DNA of 64,000 bases from Zygnema cylindricum (taxonomy: Eukaryota > Streptophyta > Zygnematophyceae > Zygnematales > Zygnemataceae). Positions 1-22,486 of this stretch are shown one piece after another; the stretch's first letter is position 1; each line of letters opens with the position of its first letter. Where the stretch lies: positions 1 through 64,000 of the forward strand of contig JBBHKE010001089.1 in NCBI GenBank assembly GCA_037447655.1, written 5' to 3'. Below the pieces are notes generated by a model. That model worked only from the letters and a program-made list of their open reading frames with translations. It made no database searches and was not told where the DNA came from. Position numbers and translations under genes: made by a program.

Positions 1-17
1 GAGAGAGAGAGAGTTAC

Positions 18-11054
<11,037 letters not shown>

Positions 11055-11320
11055 AGCTTGCTACTGGAACACCATAGATTGTTTGAAAAAAAATGTACTT
11101 TTTAGTTGATTTTTTTGTTTTTTTATTTGTTTGTTTTGTGTTTTTCTTGCCTTTGACCGATGAAATGTGAGTTAGATACTTGATGTAAAATATAAAATAT
11201 AGAAAATATTCAAATTAGGGTTACAGCCATGACATATGCCTCAAAATGACATGGAGTGGCACACGTACGGTACAGTACGGTACGGTACAATGCATTACAG
11301 TACGGTACGGTACAGTACAA

Positions 11321-11535
11321 TACACCGTGTATCGCTATTAGGGTTAATCAATTTTTCGCCACTTAAAACATCTTTTCTCCGTACACACTTGTCCGATTTT
11401 CAATCTAAGACCGACAATCGGAAGCTGATAATCTTAATCGTAACCGTCAGATCTAAAAACTGACATGTGTGTACGGAGTAAAGATGTTTAAAGAGACGAG
11501 AAGTACATTCAACACTAATAACGATTCACGGTGTA
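11321..11535. mobile_element. MITE, family Y (215 bp)
   Basis: Termini 'tacaccgtgtatcgctatta' and the inverted 'taataacgattcacggtgta' frame an element whose interior is itself an imperfect inverted repeat ('catcttttctccgtacacac' against 'gtgtgtacggagtaaagatg'). Close relatives occur at 32289-32509 and, interrupted, at 23511-24322. The element follows a (GTACG)n run at 11266-11318. It has no coding capacity. Confidence 0.8.
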
Positions 11536-11901
11536 CTGCACTGTGCAAGCTTCAACATCCATTGCCAAACAATAATGGAACAATACATGGCACAGAATCG
11601 TTCAAAAAGTGCGAAATTTCGTGCGTAAATTACACTTGAACGAAGTTTTCCATAGTTCAATTATATTTCAAGCGGCAGCATGAAGTACGCCGCACGAAAT
11701 ATCTGCATCGAGAATTTGAATTTCAGCAGGGTGTGCTGATTCCGTACGAACTCCGTTGAAAACGTGCACTGTCACTTCACCACATGGAGATATGGAATGT
11801 CTGTAATACTGATTGAGCGGATCGCATACGAACTCCGATTAAAACGTGACCCATTACTTCACTAAGGTGGATTATTTCAATAGTTTAAAATTGCGCCGAT
11901 T

Positions 11902-11926
11902 TGCGGTGAGAGTGGATCGAACACCC

Positions 11927-11963
<37 letters not shown>

Positions 11964-11974
11964 ACTATCCCCGC
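11902..11974 (-). tRNA. tRNA-Phe (GAA)
   Basis: A 73-base cloverleaf on the minus strand: acceptor GCGGGGA/TCACCGC, anticodon loop ACTGAAGAT with GAA, T arm GGGTG-TTCGATC-CACTC, discriminator A. No intron. Position 11 is T where the second copy has C, turning one D-stem pair into a U-G wobble. A TTTT run on the sense strand about 12 bases downstream could end Pol III transcription. A MITE begins 20 bases upstream (11994). Confidence 0.92.
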
Positions 11975-11993
11975 TTGTACGGACGATGTCTTC

Positions 11994-12535
11994 TACACCG
12001 CGGATCGTTATTAGTGTCAAAGTTTAAATAGTGTGGAAGTAAATATACCGTCATTGACGCTAATTAAGATTTATTTTTATTTTTTTTAAAAGGTGTATTC
12101 TAATTTCGGCGTTTATGCTAATTTGGGAACAGCAAAAATGGAATATTCGTTGTACAATTATATACATTAATATGTGTTTCCGTACAAAATATTAAAAATA
12201 TTACGCCGTCGTGAAATTTAAATATCCGTACATGTAAGACTAATTTACGTGTCAGAACAATCCCGTTTTTTAGCGCACGATCCTATGCGTGCGCGTCTGA
12301 TTTAACTCATTTTTTGTAAAATTTTCACTTGGAAAGGTACATTTGTGTTTGGTCTGACATCGACCTTACACCACACTATTTAGATATTATTGTAATTCGT
12401 CCTTTACGCTATTTTGTACGGTACCCTAATTAAAGTCAAGGAAAAATTAAAATCATGTATCCTATTTGAGGAAAAAAATCAAAATTTTAAGAACCCAAAT
12501 TAGTGTCGTTGACACTAATAACGATGCGCGGTGTA
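11994..12535. mobile_element. MITE, family X (542 bp)
   Basis: Terminal inverted repeats 'tacaccgcggatcgttatta' and 'taataacgatgcgcggtgta'. The interior holds subterminal 'ccttacaccacactattta' and short 'gctaatt' units. Its right-hand 175 bases recur at 21142-21330 (inverted) and 49190-49327. No coding capacity. Confidence 0.8.
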
Positions 12536-12966
12536 GTGTTTAATTTTTTAAAGTCTAAAGGCGCCAAAGTTCCCTGCGTAAATTACAGATGGAACGAAAT
12601 TTTGCATAAGTTGAAAATTTGAAATTTCAAGCGCGGCAGAAAAAAACAAAGCCGCAAGAAATTAGGATTTGAGTTACAACAAAATAAATAGATTTGAATT
12701 CCGCGATTTACGCGATGGTAATACCATCAAAGTACAAAACATGTTTGTCACTAAAACGAATTGATGACCAACAAAGGTTAAAGACCAAAATCCTTCAGGA
12801 CTAAAAAGTAAAAACACAACAAAGTGCTGTAAAAGCCTAAAAGAAAAGAAAGCAAGTACAACGAAATTAAACTATACTACAGAAAAAGATACAGTAATCA
12901 TGTGCAACATGCATGTAAACGACATAGTTTCTCACTATGTACAGATGGTCATTATTTGCACTTACT

Positions 12967-12991
12967 TGCGGTGAGAGTGGATCGAACACCC

Positions 12992-13034
<43 letters not shown>

Positions 13035-13039
13035 CCCGC
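12967..13039 (-). tRNA. tRNA-Phe (GAA), second copy
   Basis: Identical to the copy at 11902-11974 except for C rather than T at position 11, restoring the usual D-stem. Anticodon GAA, A-box and B-box sequences intact. The flanks of the two genes share no obvious similarity, so this is not a recent block duplication. I see no T4 stretch within about 80 bases downstream on the sense strand, which is a mild reservation about expression. Confidence 0.93.
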
Positions 13040-13106
13040 ATGCCAATCTTTTTTTTTTAATGCTTTTTTTTTATCACAAATATGATGTAGCCGTGCGTCT
13101 CTGGAA

Positions 13107-13155
13107 TTGATGTGGATCAAACATCTGACCTTATAGTTTGCGCTTATCCCGACAT
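13107..13155 (-). pseudogene. tRNA-Phe remnant
   Basis: 'tggatcaaacatctgacctt' resembles the T arm and variable loop of the neighbouring tRNA-Phe (plus-strand 'tggatcgaacacccgacctt'). It is followed by a shortened anticodon/D region ending 'cttatccc'. Too degenerate to fold as a tRNA. Confidence 0.4.
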
Positions 13156-13159
13156 ACAA

Positions 13160-15290
13160 GGAATTGCAACCTAGTTTGTTTTCATTGTACCGTATAAGGA
13201 GCACAACCTGCCATGTGATTCAAAAAAATTGTGTTGGAGACTTCCATAAGTACTACATGCGAATCTTTATAACTCCTACAAACCCGCCTGAGATTTTGTC
13301 TTTGAAAGTGTTGTACGAGTTTGGTACGGCAGAACTATCTGAAAATCTCGAATTTACTTTGTACTTTTTAATTTTTATTTCCTTTTTGTTGTGCTTAACA
13401 TCGAGGTACATCGGTCAAAGTCGCCAAGATTAATCTTATGAAAAAATCTTTCATTTCCATCATCTGATTCTTTTTGAAAGTTTTGCCGATGACCATATAA
13501 TCCAGTTTCGCACTCATCTGAATACAAAATCTAAGAGGTTTTTGTTTTTATACGATGTTTGTATTTTTTTCGTTATACCGTCTGTTCGACACGGAAATAG
13601 TGTTGGTTCTACGAGGCGTTCCAGCGAATGATTTTCGGGCAGAAAAACAAAATTGAAGAAGAGATTTTATTCCCTAAAACACAATTATTAAACCATCTGA
13701 CAAAGCATGATTGAGATGTAATATTATTGAAGACCGTTACATTTTACATTTGCAGATGAAAATCCGTACGGACTTCAAGCATAATAAAAGCTAAGCACAC
13801 TCTTAAACCCATCATCTTCATTCTTATATTCATCATGAAATTTTATCATCTCTAAAAAATAGTTTTAGGAGTTTTAGGGTTTTCCTAAATAAAAACAATA
13901 AAAATAAGATTTTAATGTTTCTTCTTCCCAGAGAATAGCTTTGACTGGCTTTGACTGGGAACCGTGAATAAACAAATAATTGATGTAATTCACAAGAAAA
14001 AGGCTTCTTCTGCACAACCTTTACAGCTAAATTTTTTGAATTCATCATAGTGGGGTGCTACTTATTTTGATAGTGGAATAAGAAAGAAAGGGAGCTCAAA
14101 TCCAAAAACATATCGCAATCGCTATTACCGTCATCTCGCAATGTTATTCTCTCCCATAAATGTTAAAACAGGCTTATCGGGAGATGAACGACATACAAAT
14201 TATAAAACTTCATAGAATTATCTTTGCAATGTTTCGCTCAACCGTCCGATTTACAATAAAAAGTGAAGTACTGAGAGGAAAGCACATCTGAATGAAAAGA
14301 ACAGTCAAATATACACTACACTGACCAGCCAAGAAGTTCAAATAGCCAAGAAGTGAATTTGAAGAAGCCAAGAAGATTTTCAAGTTCACAATCTCAAGCA
14401 TGAACGTGAATCAAATAAAAACTTCTTATTCTTGAATACACAAAAAATAATTAATAAAGCATTGCATCACATTGTCGATCAAGAATGTCACACTTTTGAA
14501 CAGAAAAAATATTGTGATTCATTTTGGAAATCACAAACAATCTTCCAGTACCTCGACCTTCGATGTGTAGGCACAAATTGCATAGGCATGTGAATTTACA
14601 AGTATACAGACATGTAGGTGTAAAAACATTTCTAAAACGTCATAATTCGACAATTAGGGCCAAAAAATAATATTTAGTGTTGCACTTGAATATTCAGAAA
14701 TGAATTGGTAAAATTGGGAGAGCTGACTTACACTTGTAGAAATTCAAATTATGCAGACATTGTCTATTTAGCGATTCTACCTGATGAACAACCAATCAGG
14801 CAAGTTTGGTGGACAATAGCACGACTTTTTTTTCTAAATAGAAAAAGTAACATGGAAACAGATGACTACATTCTTAACGAATTTGTAAAAAAGGTCAAAA
14901 TTTACAATATTAAAAAGACAACAATATGATATATCGTACTAAATTGAACAACAATAATAAAGCAACAGACAGAATATGCGCAGGAAAAACACCAAAAAAA
15001 AAACCACCAAAACCTGTTATACAATGCACAGGAGATGTTTAACCAAGGCATTTTGTAAATGCAAGAAAGCGAATTAACAATTAACAGATTCCATTAACAA
15101 GACAATCACAAAATCTTTACTTTCTATCAGAATTCATTAACAAATGTTTGCAAGGTACTTTGGATTTCCAAAAATATATCTCCATTTTCTACTACCTGCT
15201 CATGGCTATTGCTCGAAAATCAGCAGAACATATCAACAAATTGCAAATACTGCAAACTTACAACTAAAAAAGGTGAACACTGGACGAGGC
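13160..15290. other. AT-rich stretch without a supported gene
   Basis: Only short open frames (60-90 codons) with no recognisable domain, no paired splice signals and no obvious repeat family. It includes the 3' flank of the F-box/LRR-like gene. Confidence 0.5.
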
Positions 15291-15299
15291 AACTTAACT

Positions 15300-16345
15300 T
15301 TACTCTGTATCCCAAGGACAAATGAAGTAGACTTGCGGATAGAGAGCCTTCAACTTTGTAACTTTCTTGATGAGGTTGGTGTTATCGCCAAAGTCAACCA
15401 TTTTCCATCTCCTCTATTTCCAGTGTGTGCAACGTGGGGCAAACTTCCAACCAGTTTTCCAGCGTGTCCAAATTTTCGCGGTTAATCAAGATGTCGGTCA
15501 CGTCCAAAAATCTCACTTTGATCACCGTTGAAATAGTTTGTGGGAACAAGATGCGATTTTTTTTTCAACAACCTTGCGGTTAGAAAAACCAATTTTGTTA
15601 TTGTACTTGAGTTGGAGAAAAAAAAAGTCAGCTCCGGGCAATCGATTGTCAGCGACGAAGTTGTTATTTTTATGAACAAGGTCTTCAATGTTGGATGCCG
15701 TACAGTAAACGCAGGCATTTGAATAATCGCCGTCTCAAAAACCAACTTTGAAAGACGTGGACAGAGGTCAAGAAAGGTTTGAAATGCAACTGGATCAGTT
15801 CCTTGTTTCAAACATAATGAGAGTTCCGAAACTGTACGGAGAGGAGGACATTTCTTAAGATCTTCAATGCATTCCGTTGGCAGGTACAAATTTACGTTTA
15901 GGCTCTTTAACACGCGAAGAGTAGAAATGGCATCCACATGTTGCCATAACAAATAATCCCATTCGACTGTAAGGTGTTCCAAAGTATCGGCATATTTCTT
16001 GAATACTTCATAAAACGTTTGTAATGGAACCATCTGTTTGAAGCCCTGGCCACGCAAATCCACATTATATTTCGTTTTCAGACATCTTACTAGCTCCAGA
16101 TTTTTCATTTCAGAAAGTAAAACCATTATTTTTGTCACTCTAGTATCTCCTTCTTCAACATTACATCCATCCCTGATTCTCACACTATGTGAAGCGGATA
16201 TTTTTAGTGTATGGACGTCTTTTGCCGCTGCGCAAAAATCCTTGGAGATCAAAGACAAACGAATGATCTCTTGTATCTCTCCTCCTTCACTTGCACGAGA
16301 AATAATATCGGTCAGAATCGGTTGACTGAGATAGCCTCGAGGCAT
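15300..16345 (-). CDS. F-box/LRR-like protein, open frame interrupted by two +1 frameshifts
   Basis: The ATG at 16343-16345 opens 287 codons in one frame (to 15482). The N-terminus (PILTDIISRAS...IIRLSLISKDF) resembles an F-box helix set, and the rest has leucine-rich-repeat character ('LRVLKSLNVNLYLP', 'LCPRLSKLVFE', 'HPTLKTLFIKI'). The LRR pattern continues after the stop in the next frame ('VRFLDVTDILINRENL...VCPTLHTLEIEE') and then in the third frame ('MVDFGDNTNLIKKV...YFICPWDTE', stop 15300-15302). Both shifts fall at A-runs: A9 at 15557-15565, and the AAAA near 15402. Removing one A at each gives one frame of about 347 codons. F-box proteins recruit substrates to SCF ubiquitin ligases; no target can be inferred. 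Either a young pseudogene or two assembly indels. Confidence 0.65.
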
Positions 16346-16435
16346 GATGTCATGCGCTCAATAACCCTGGAGATGTCCACTGAGTACTACAAAGAGTTTC
16401 TATAGCTGAATTTAATTAACCTCGTGAAATAAAAT

Positions 16436-16690
16436 CACATATTTCTCGCTGCCTTTCTCTCTTCCTCTCCCTCTCCTTGCTACTTTTTCCACTAACTCTG
16501 AATATTATTTCCTTTTTCGTCTTCTAATCAAAACTCTCACTTTCTCCCTCTCTTTCTTTCTTGCCCACTCTCTTTGCTTCTTAGTCGCTTTGTCCAAATC
16601 TCCTCTCCAAATACTCTCTCTCCCTAAATCCTCTTTCTTTCTCTCTGCCTCTTCCACTCTCCCCTTCTCCACTCTCCCTGCTGCTGCCTG
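16436..16690. promoter_or_regulatory. Pyrimidine-rich (plus) upstream flank of the F-box/LRR-like gene with a telo-box-like motif
   Basis: A CTCTC/TTTCC-rich tract upstream of the minus-strand ATG at 16345, GA-rich on the sense strand, followed at 16702 by 'ctagggtttgcg'. Such features are common in plant 5' leaders and promoters. Position is the only support for function. Confidence 0.3.
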
Positions 16691-17002
16691 CTAGATATTG
16701 CGGCTAGGGTTTGCGATTTCACCACTATTGTTTTACAAGGAACTTCATTCAAATGTCGCCGGCAAGACTTACATGATTTTGGTAGTATGGTAAAACATAT
16801 CGTGCGTAGATTCCGTGCAAACCGTTTGAATAATTGAATATGCCATAAAGTACGCTAAATACAATTCAGTGCTTAGCTATCGCATCAGCTTGATAGTACG
16901 TTAAATGAGAAGCTTCCGCACGGTTTGTGGACGTTGCCCGGAAGCTGTCAAATCTTGTCTAATATAATAACTTATGCATACCGGTGCGTAGTACAACATA
17001 AC

Positions 17003-17148
17003 CATAATTGTTCACGGCGTTTAGTGTGAACGACCTAATTGCGACGAATTATACGTAACAAACGCATTGAACCTTTTGAAAAAATCGTAAAAATCGTTAA
17101 TGATTTGTCGTCCGTACTATTCCGTACCTGTAAACTAAAATAAATTTC
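17003..17148. mobile_element. Truncated copy of hAT family 2
   Basis: 'cataattgttcacggcgttt' through 'cgtacctgtaaac' matches the first ~145 bases of the complete element at 49954-50747. It is cut at 17149 by a family 1 hAT element. Confidence 0.6.
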
Positions 17149-18001
17149 TAGTGTTGGGTATCGAGGACCGTTTGCCGATATTCGATATATATCGAACTTC
17201 AGCTACCCGATAATCGATATATCGATTCAATATATCGAATTTCAAATCATCGCGATATTTCGCTGATATATCGCCAATATATCGTATCGTCAATATATCG
17301 AAGTTAAAAAAAAAAAAAAAAAAAAAAAATCCCACAGGTTTTCAAAGTCTCGTGACTTCGGACAAAGTGACTGTAAAATCTTTGCCGGAAAGAAATACGG
17401 CTTTTTCCTGAAAGTCAGCGGAGTGAAGAGATCTCTGAGGTACATTGACGAGGTACACTTGTGAAGTACACGTACGTCATACGCAAGTACGATTTTCCAG
17501 ACGAAAAAGGTCGGTTTCCAAATATTCGATGATTTTTGAGATTTGGTTGTCACCTTACGTGGAACCACTCATATCAGAACACGTATGTAAAACTTATTTA
17601 CAAAAGATACGCGATGTACCCGAGGCCTCTGTAATACATAAACTTTGCTGTCCGTACTATTACTGAGACCTCCTCGTGTAACCATACCCCAAATAATTAA
17701 TCATTAGAATTTCAAAATTAGTACTTTTTTGTCGGTTACATTTTGCTGCGTCTACCTTTAAGTCACGGAACGAAAATCACGGCGTACGTGGCGTATTAGA
17801 CAATTTGACTTTTTCGCAAAAATAACATATAATATAAAAAAATAAAAATATTAAATTTAAAAAAATACTATACACCGCGATATATATCGCGATGATTTAT
17901 GTTGGTCTCGGTACGATATATCGAGAATCCTCCTCGATCGATATTCGATATATCGAATATCGAGATTATCGCGATATGAATTTACCCGATACCCAACACT
18001 A
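17149..18001. mobile_element. hAT family 1 element (non-autonomous)
   Basis: Terminal inverted repeats 'tagtgttgggtatcgagg' and 'ttacccgatacccaacacta'. Subterminal regions are rich in 'cgatatatcg' palindromes at both ends (17160-17305 and 17875-17990), typical of transposase-binding subterminal repeats. The flanking 8-mers are only partly alike, so this insertion is old. The middle carries a poly-A run and unrelated sequence with no transposase frame. Confidence 0.75.
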
Positions 18002-18009
18002 ATATTTAG

Positions 18010-18890
18010 GCATTTACATGTTATAGATTTATTTGTTTGTATATATGAATGTGTATAACATTTTCATTTGCATATGCCTGTATTAAGTATACAGTACATT
18101 GTGCCTGTACATTGCTGTATATAACTTAAATACATATATGTCAATGTAAATGTTAATCTATACATATAACAAATATAAATGTTAATGTGTGTATACATAT
18201 AACATATGTATTTATGTTAATGTGCATCAATATATGCATTAACATTGGCATTGACATTTACAAATACAGATACATATACATATACATATTTATACATATA
18301 CATGTACACCTACAAGGCTACAACTATATAACATAGATATGCATACATTTTATATAACGTGTTTATACAATGTATACTAATCTGATACTTTTCATTGATC
18401 ACAACAGAATATTTCAGAAAACCTGCTATGTATTCCAAGAAACGGAGTCAAACAATGATAAAAATGAAACAGAGGGGAAAAATGTGATAAATCGAAGCCG
18501 TAAGAAAAGGGGAGAAAAAATTGGAAGAAATTCTACAATCAAAATGTCCAAAACAAGAAAAAGCTAGCAAAATTAAATCCAAGATGAAAATAGTTAGTCT
18601 GATACTGAAAGGATGTCTGCTTCTCAATTTTTGTTAATCCTTTGCAATTTCCGCTTTTTTTGATTTTTTTTCTGGTTTTGAAATGTTTGCTTTTTTTTGA
18701 AACGTTTGCTTTTTTGGAAATGTTTTCCTATTTCTGATTGCGTGGATTCGAAATTTTTGCTTCTTTTTTCGCTATTTTTATTGTTTTTTGCGGTTTCTTT
18801 TTCGATTTCTCCTTTTGCAGGTTGAAGGTGCTTTTGTTATAAACAGTCAGTCCCATACTAAAGCAACCTCGCAATTCTTTTGCGATTTTT
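18010..18890. repeat. Duplicated aldehyde oxidase intron 9 sequence
   Basis: Low-complexity 'acatatacat' DNA followed by 18400-18545, which matches 38890-39060 in the complete gene (shared 'acctgctatgtattccaa', 'gaaacggagtcaaac'). This shows that the duplication upstream of the complete gene includes intron as well as exon. Confidence 0.65.
18813..18840 (+). pseudogene. Partial duplicate of the aldehyde oxidase exon 10 start (extra 3' splice site)
   Basis: 'ttgcaggttgaaggtgcttt' repeats the acceptor and first eight codons found again at 18898-18927. Sequence after it returns to intron ('catactaaagcaacctcgc'). It is absent from the complete gene at 39.1 kb. Confidence 0.75.
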
Positions 18891-18903
18891 GTTTTTTTTG
18901 CAG

Positions 18904-20085
18904 GTTGAAGGTGCATTTGTTATGGGAATGGGATTCTATTTGACGGAAGAGGTTGAGGTAGACTCGCAGGGAAACCTAGTCACTGATGGGACTTGGCTTT
19001 ACAAACCGCCGACTTCCGATACAATTCCTCGACAATTTAATATAGAATTGCTTCAAGACGCCCCAAACACTCGTGGTTTTCTCTCCTCTAAAGGTTTTGA
19101 TTTTTTTCTCTCCCTCAAAGGTTTTTGTTTTCTGTTTTCTCTCGTCTAAAGGTTTTGTTTTCTGTTTTCTTTCCTCTGAAGGTTTTTCTTTCCCTCCTTT
19201 TGAAGGTCTTTTTAACATCTTTTGCTCCTTGGAAAGTTTTCCTCTCTCTCCTCTAACGGCTTTTTCTTTCTCCATTAAAGATTTTTTTTTTCTCCCTAAA
19301 AGTGTTTTTCACTGTCCTCTCGAGGATTTTTTCTCCCCTCTAAAATTATTTTCTCTCATTTGAAGGGCTTTTCCGTCCATCCTTATCTAACTCTCCGTGA
19401 GAGATATGCAGAATCTATTTCGACCTAATCTGCGCTTCATTACATGTTTGCCTCAAATTCCTTTCATAAAAACTCCCTACCTCCCCCTTCCCCCCTCCCC
19501 GTCCTCCCTCCCTTCTTCCCTCTCTCCTTCTTCCCTCCCTACCTCCCTTCTTCCTTCCCTCCCTCCCTCCTTCCCTTCCTCCCCTCCCGCTCCCCTCCCC
19601 TCCCCTCCCTCCCCTCCATTCCTCTATTTTTATCTTCGACATTCACTTTTTTTGTGTCAACGAATAATTAGAGTGGAAAATTGGAGCCTAAATCCTTCCA
19701 TTAAATACTTGGCCCTTATCCCTAATTTGAGCCTGTGGTGTAAAACATTGAGTTTTTCTGACTATCTTTTTTACTTCCTTGTCTTTTCTGTCTTTTTTGT
19801 CGTTTTATGTTTCTTTTTTTGTTTTTTGTTTTTATATTTTTTTGGACAGCGTCAGGAGAGCCTCCTCTCTTGCTTTCTGTGTCAGTTTTGACTGCGACAA
19901 GAATAGCAATAACTGCCGCGCGAACGGATTTGCGCACACAGAAAAGAAGTTTGGACGGTGGTCACAGTTCGGTGGACAATTTCAGTTTCTTCCGACTGGA
20001 TGCACCGGCTTCCATGGAGCGAGTCAAGACTCTCTGTGGATTGAATAGTGTGGAGCAGTTTCTAAAAAACGCAGTTAAGACTTAG
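18904..20085 (+). pseudogene. Orphan last two exons of an aldehyde oxidase
   Basis: Exon 18904-19093 (190 bases) and exon 19850-20085 have the same phases, lengths and splice sites as exons 10 and 11 of the complete gene (39146-39335 and 39652-39902). They encode '[19 protein letters not shown]' and '[11 protein letters not shown]', the C-terminal part of the molybdopterin domain including the catalytic Glu of GEPP. Both frames are open. No exons 1-9 are found upstream; a hAT element and the F-box gene occupy that space. The intron (19094-19849) differs from that of the complete copy and carries a CT-rich tract at 19490-19620. Most likely a truncated tandem duplicate without its own promoter; expression as a separate short transcript cannot be excluded. 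Confidence 0.8.
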
Positions 20086-20195
20086 GGTTTGAGGAAGAGT
20101 TGAGGAAGAGTCAAGGGATGAGGAAGAGCTGACGAATAGTTAAGAGTTGAGGAAGAGTTAAGAGAGTGACGAGTGGAGAAAGAGTTAAAGGCTTG
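20085..20195 (+). repeat. GA-rich minisatellite (TTGAGGAAGAGTTAA) after the orphan exons
   Basis: Tandem 'gaggaagagttaa' units directly follow the stop codon. The same repeat follows the complete gene at 39885-40170, showing the duplication extends past the 3' end. An AATAAA occurs near 20270. Confidence 0.75.
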
Positions 20196-20519
20196 TAGAT
20201 CCCACAATTAGATTATCCATTTTATGCTTCATTGTATTTCCTGCTTGGAACTTGAATTCCTTTCAAAAACTAATAAACAAATTCCACGACTTTGATGGTT
20301 TTTGTATGTACTCACCATAGACCAGAGGGAGAGAAGATTGCGAAATAAGTAAAAAGCTGAAAGGGCATAAATAAATCAGTATATAAATAAGAGAACGTTG
20401 TTCGCCTTCGGAGAAACCCTTATATAGGCGCTGTGTCTGTCTCGATTTTTTTCTGTCACACGCAGTAGGGACGGCCGTACAGCGGGAACCATGTAGCGCT
20501 GCCGCCCGTCGCTGTACAG

Positions 20520-21130
20520 ACCGCCGTACCATGGCACAATTCTACGCTCCCGCCCGCCCGCTGGTATAATTTTACGTTGCCGCCGGCCCGCATAATTCTA
20601 CGCTGCCGCCGGGTGGCTTGATTCTACGCTGCCGACAGTTGGCGTAATTCTACGTTGCCAACAGTTGGCATAATTCTACGCTACCGCCCGCCCGCAATTT
20701 TCTACGTTAACGGCCGCTGGCAATTTTCTACGCTGCCACCGGCTGGCAATTTTCAACGTTGCCGGCCGCTGGCAATTTTTTACGCTGCCACCTGCTGGCA
20801 ATTTTCTACGCTGCCGCCGGCTGGCAATTTTCTACGTTGCCAGTCGCTGGCAATTTTCTACGCTGCCACCTGCTGGCAATTTTCTACGCTGCCGTCGGCT
20901 AACAATTTTCTACGTTGCCACCGGGTGGCCTAACTTTACAATGCCAAAATTATAGGCTGACGCTGGCTGGCATAATTATACGGTGGCATAATTCTACGCT
21001 TGCCAGCCGTCGCTGTACATACTGCCGTACGGCTGGCGTAATATGACATTGCCAACCGTCGGTGTACAGACCGCCGTACTGCTAACTTAATATAACGTTG
21101 CCAACGGTCGGTGTACAGACCGCCAGACCG
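20520..21130 (+). repeat. 26 bp GC-rich minisatellite
   Basis: The best copies (20700-20930) are tandem 26-mers of the form 'ggcaattttctacgctgcc' plus a variable seven-base spacer. Degenerate units with 'taattctacgctgcc' extend both ways. It is far more GC-rich than its surroundings. Spacers vary within a few bases of each other, so this is not a CRISPR-like array. Confidence 0.85.
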
Positions 21131-21141
21131 CTGGCACAATG

Positions 21142-21330
21142 TACACCGCGAATCGTTACTATTGTCAATAACTCTAATTTGGGTTCTTAAAATTTTGATT
21201 TTTTTCATCAAATAGGATACATGATTTTAATTTTTCCTTGACGTTAATTAAGGTACCGTACAAAATAGCGTAAAAAAACGAAAGTACAACAAGATCTAAA
21301 TAGTGTGGTGTACGGTCGATGTCAGTACGG
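21142..21330. mobile_element. Truncated MITE, family X
   Basis: 'tacaccgcgaatcgttact' through 'aaatagtgtggtgtacggtc' is the inverted match of 12360-12535. The other terminus is missing. Confidence 0.65.
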
Positions 21331-22486
21331 GCATGATAAACTGGACAGGTACATGCCAGTGTAACGGGCGTTGATTTACTAGTAAGCAAAAAACGAGGCC
21401 TGTGAGAAGATATGCCACAACACGCCGAGCGAATTTCTTCAACGTTATTGCCCTATTCATCTGGAGCAACATGCAAATAGCTTTCAAGGTTTCAGTTTCA
21501 CGGGCAGCTTTTAGCGTTGCACACTTGTAAGGTACAGTACAGTACACCGCCAATCGTTATTAGCGTGTAAGTTTTTTTAGCGTATAAAAATAATTACCGT
21601 GGTGTACTCTATTTAAGAATTTGAAAATTTTGGAAAAAATCATACATTCTAATTGTTTGATTATGGTAATTTGGATCTTTGAAAAAAAAAATGTCGGTCG
21701 CAAACATGCTTACACTAATATAGGTCTCCGTACAAAATCTAACAAATCGTACACAAATCGTACATTCACACGGTCGAAACGCAGCTGTCGGACGAATATG
21801 TGCGAACGGGATTTTTTACGACCTGGTTTTTTTTCCTTTTTAGAACGCACATTCTCATGCGTCCGCGGTTACTAAAACTAATTTATTGTACTTTTTAACT
21901 TAAAAAGGTACATTTATGTACGGTCTGATACTGACAGTACACCACTCTATTTAAGAGAAAACGTACTGAAAATAACCCTAAATAGAATAAATAAAAAATT
22001 AGAATACGCCGTACGAAAAATGGGCAAAAACTCAAATACATTTTGCGTCATCTTGGAGCTTGAAAGGTACGGCGATTTGGCAATATTATCATCGCGACCC
22101 ACTTCCAGCTCAGCTTCACACTTGCACTGAAATCAAATCGCGACCTGCTTTTAATCAAAATACTACCCTATTGACGAATAGAAAGCTTGGGTTGCACGCG
22201 TCAAAAGTTTTCATTGTTTTTTTGCAGTTGGGAGAATACACGAAACAAATTTATTTGTCCGTTTGCTTATGTTGTCCACTTGTGGGCGTCTACAAATGTC
22301 ATTTTGTAGACGTAGGCGATTGCTTATGTCGTTCACGTGTGGGCGTCAACAAATGACAGTTGGCGTCAAATACTGTCCCAGTAATGTTCAAGAGCTCTTT
22401 GCGGCGTACAAATGTCCGCAGTTTGTTGGCGTCTACAGGTGTCGCAAGTATTGGCGACGTGTACAACTGCCACATATTCAAAATAA

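Noticed and set aside
15144-15485. 113-codon plus-strand frame
   Set aside because: It is antisense to the C-terminal part of the F-box/LRR-like gene, whose own strand shows LRR periodicity.
20520-21130. CRISPR-like array
   Set aside because: Unit 26 bp with a short, partly conserved variable segment, no true spacers, and a eukaryotic context; it is a minisatellite.
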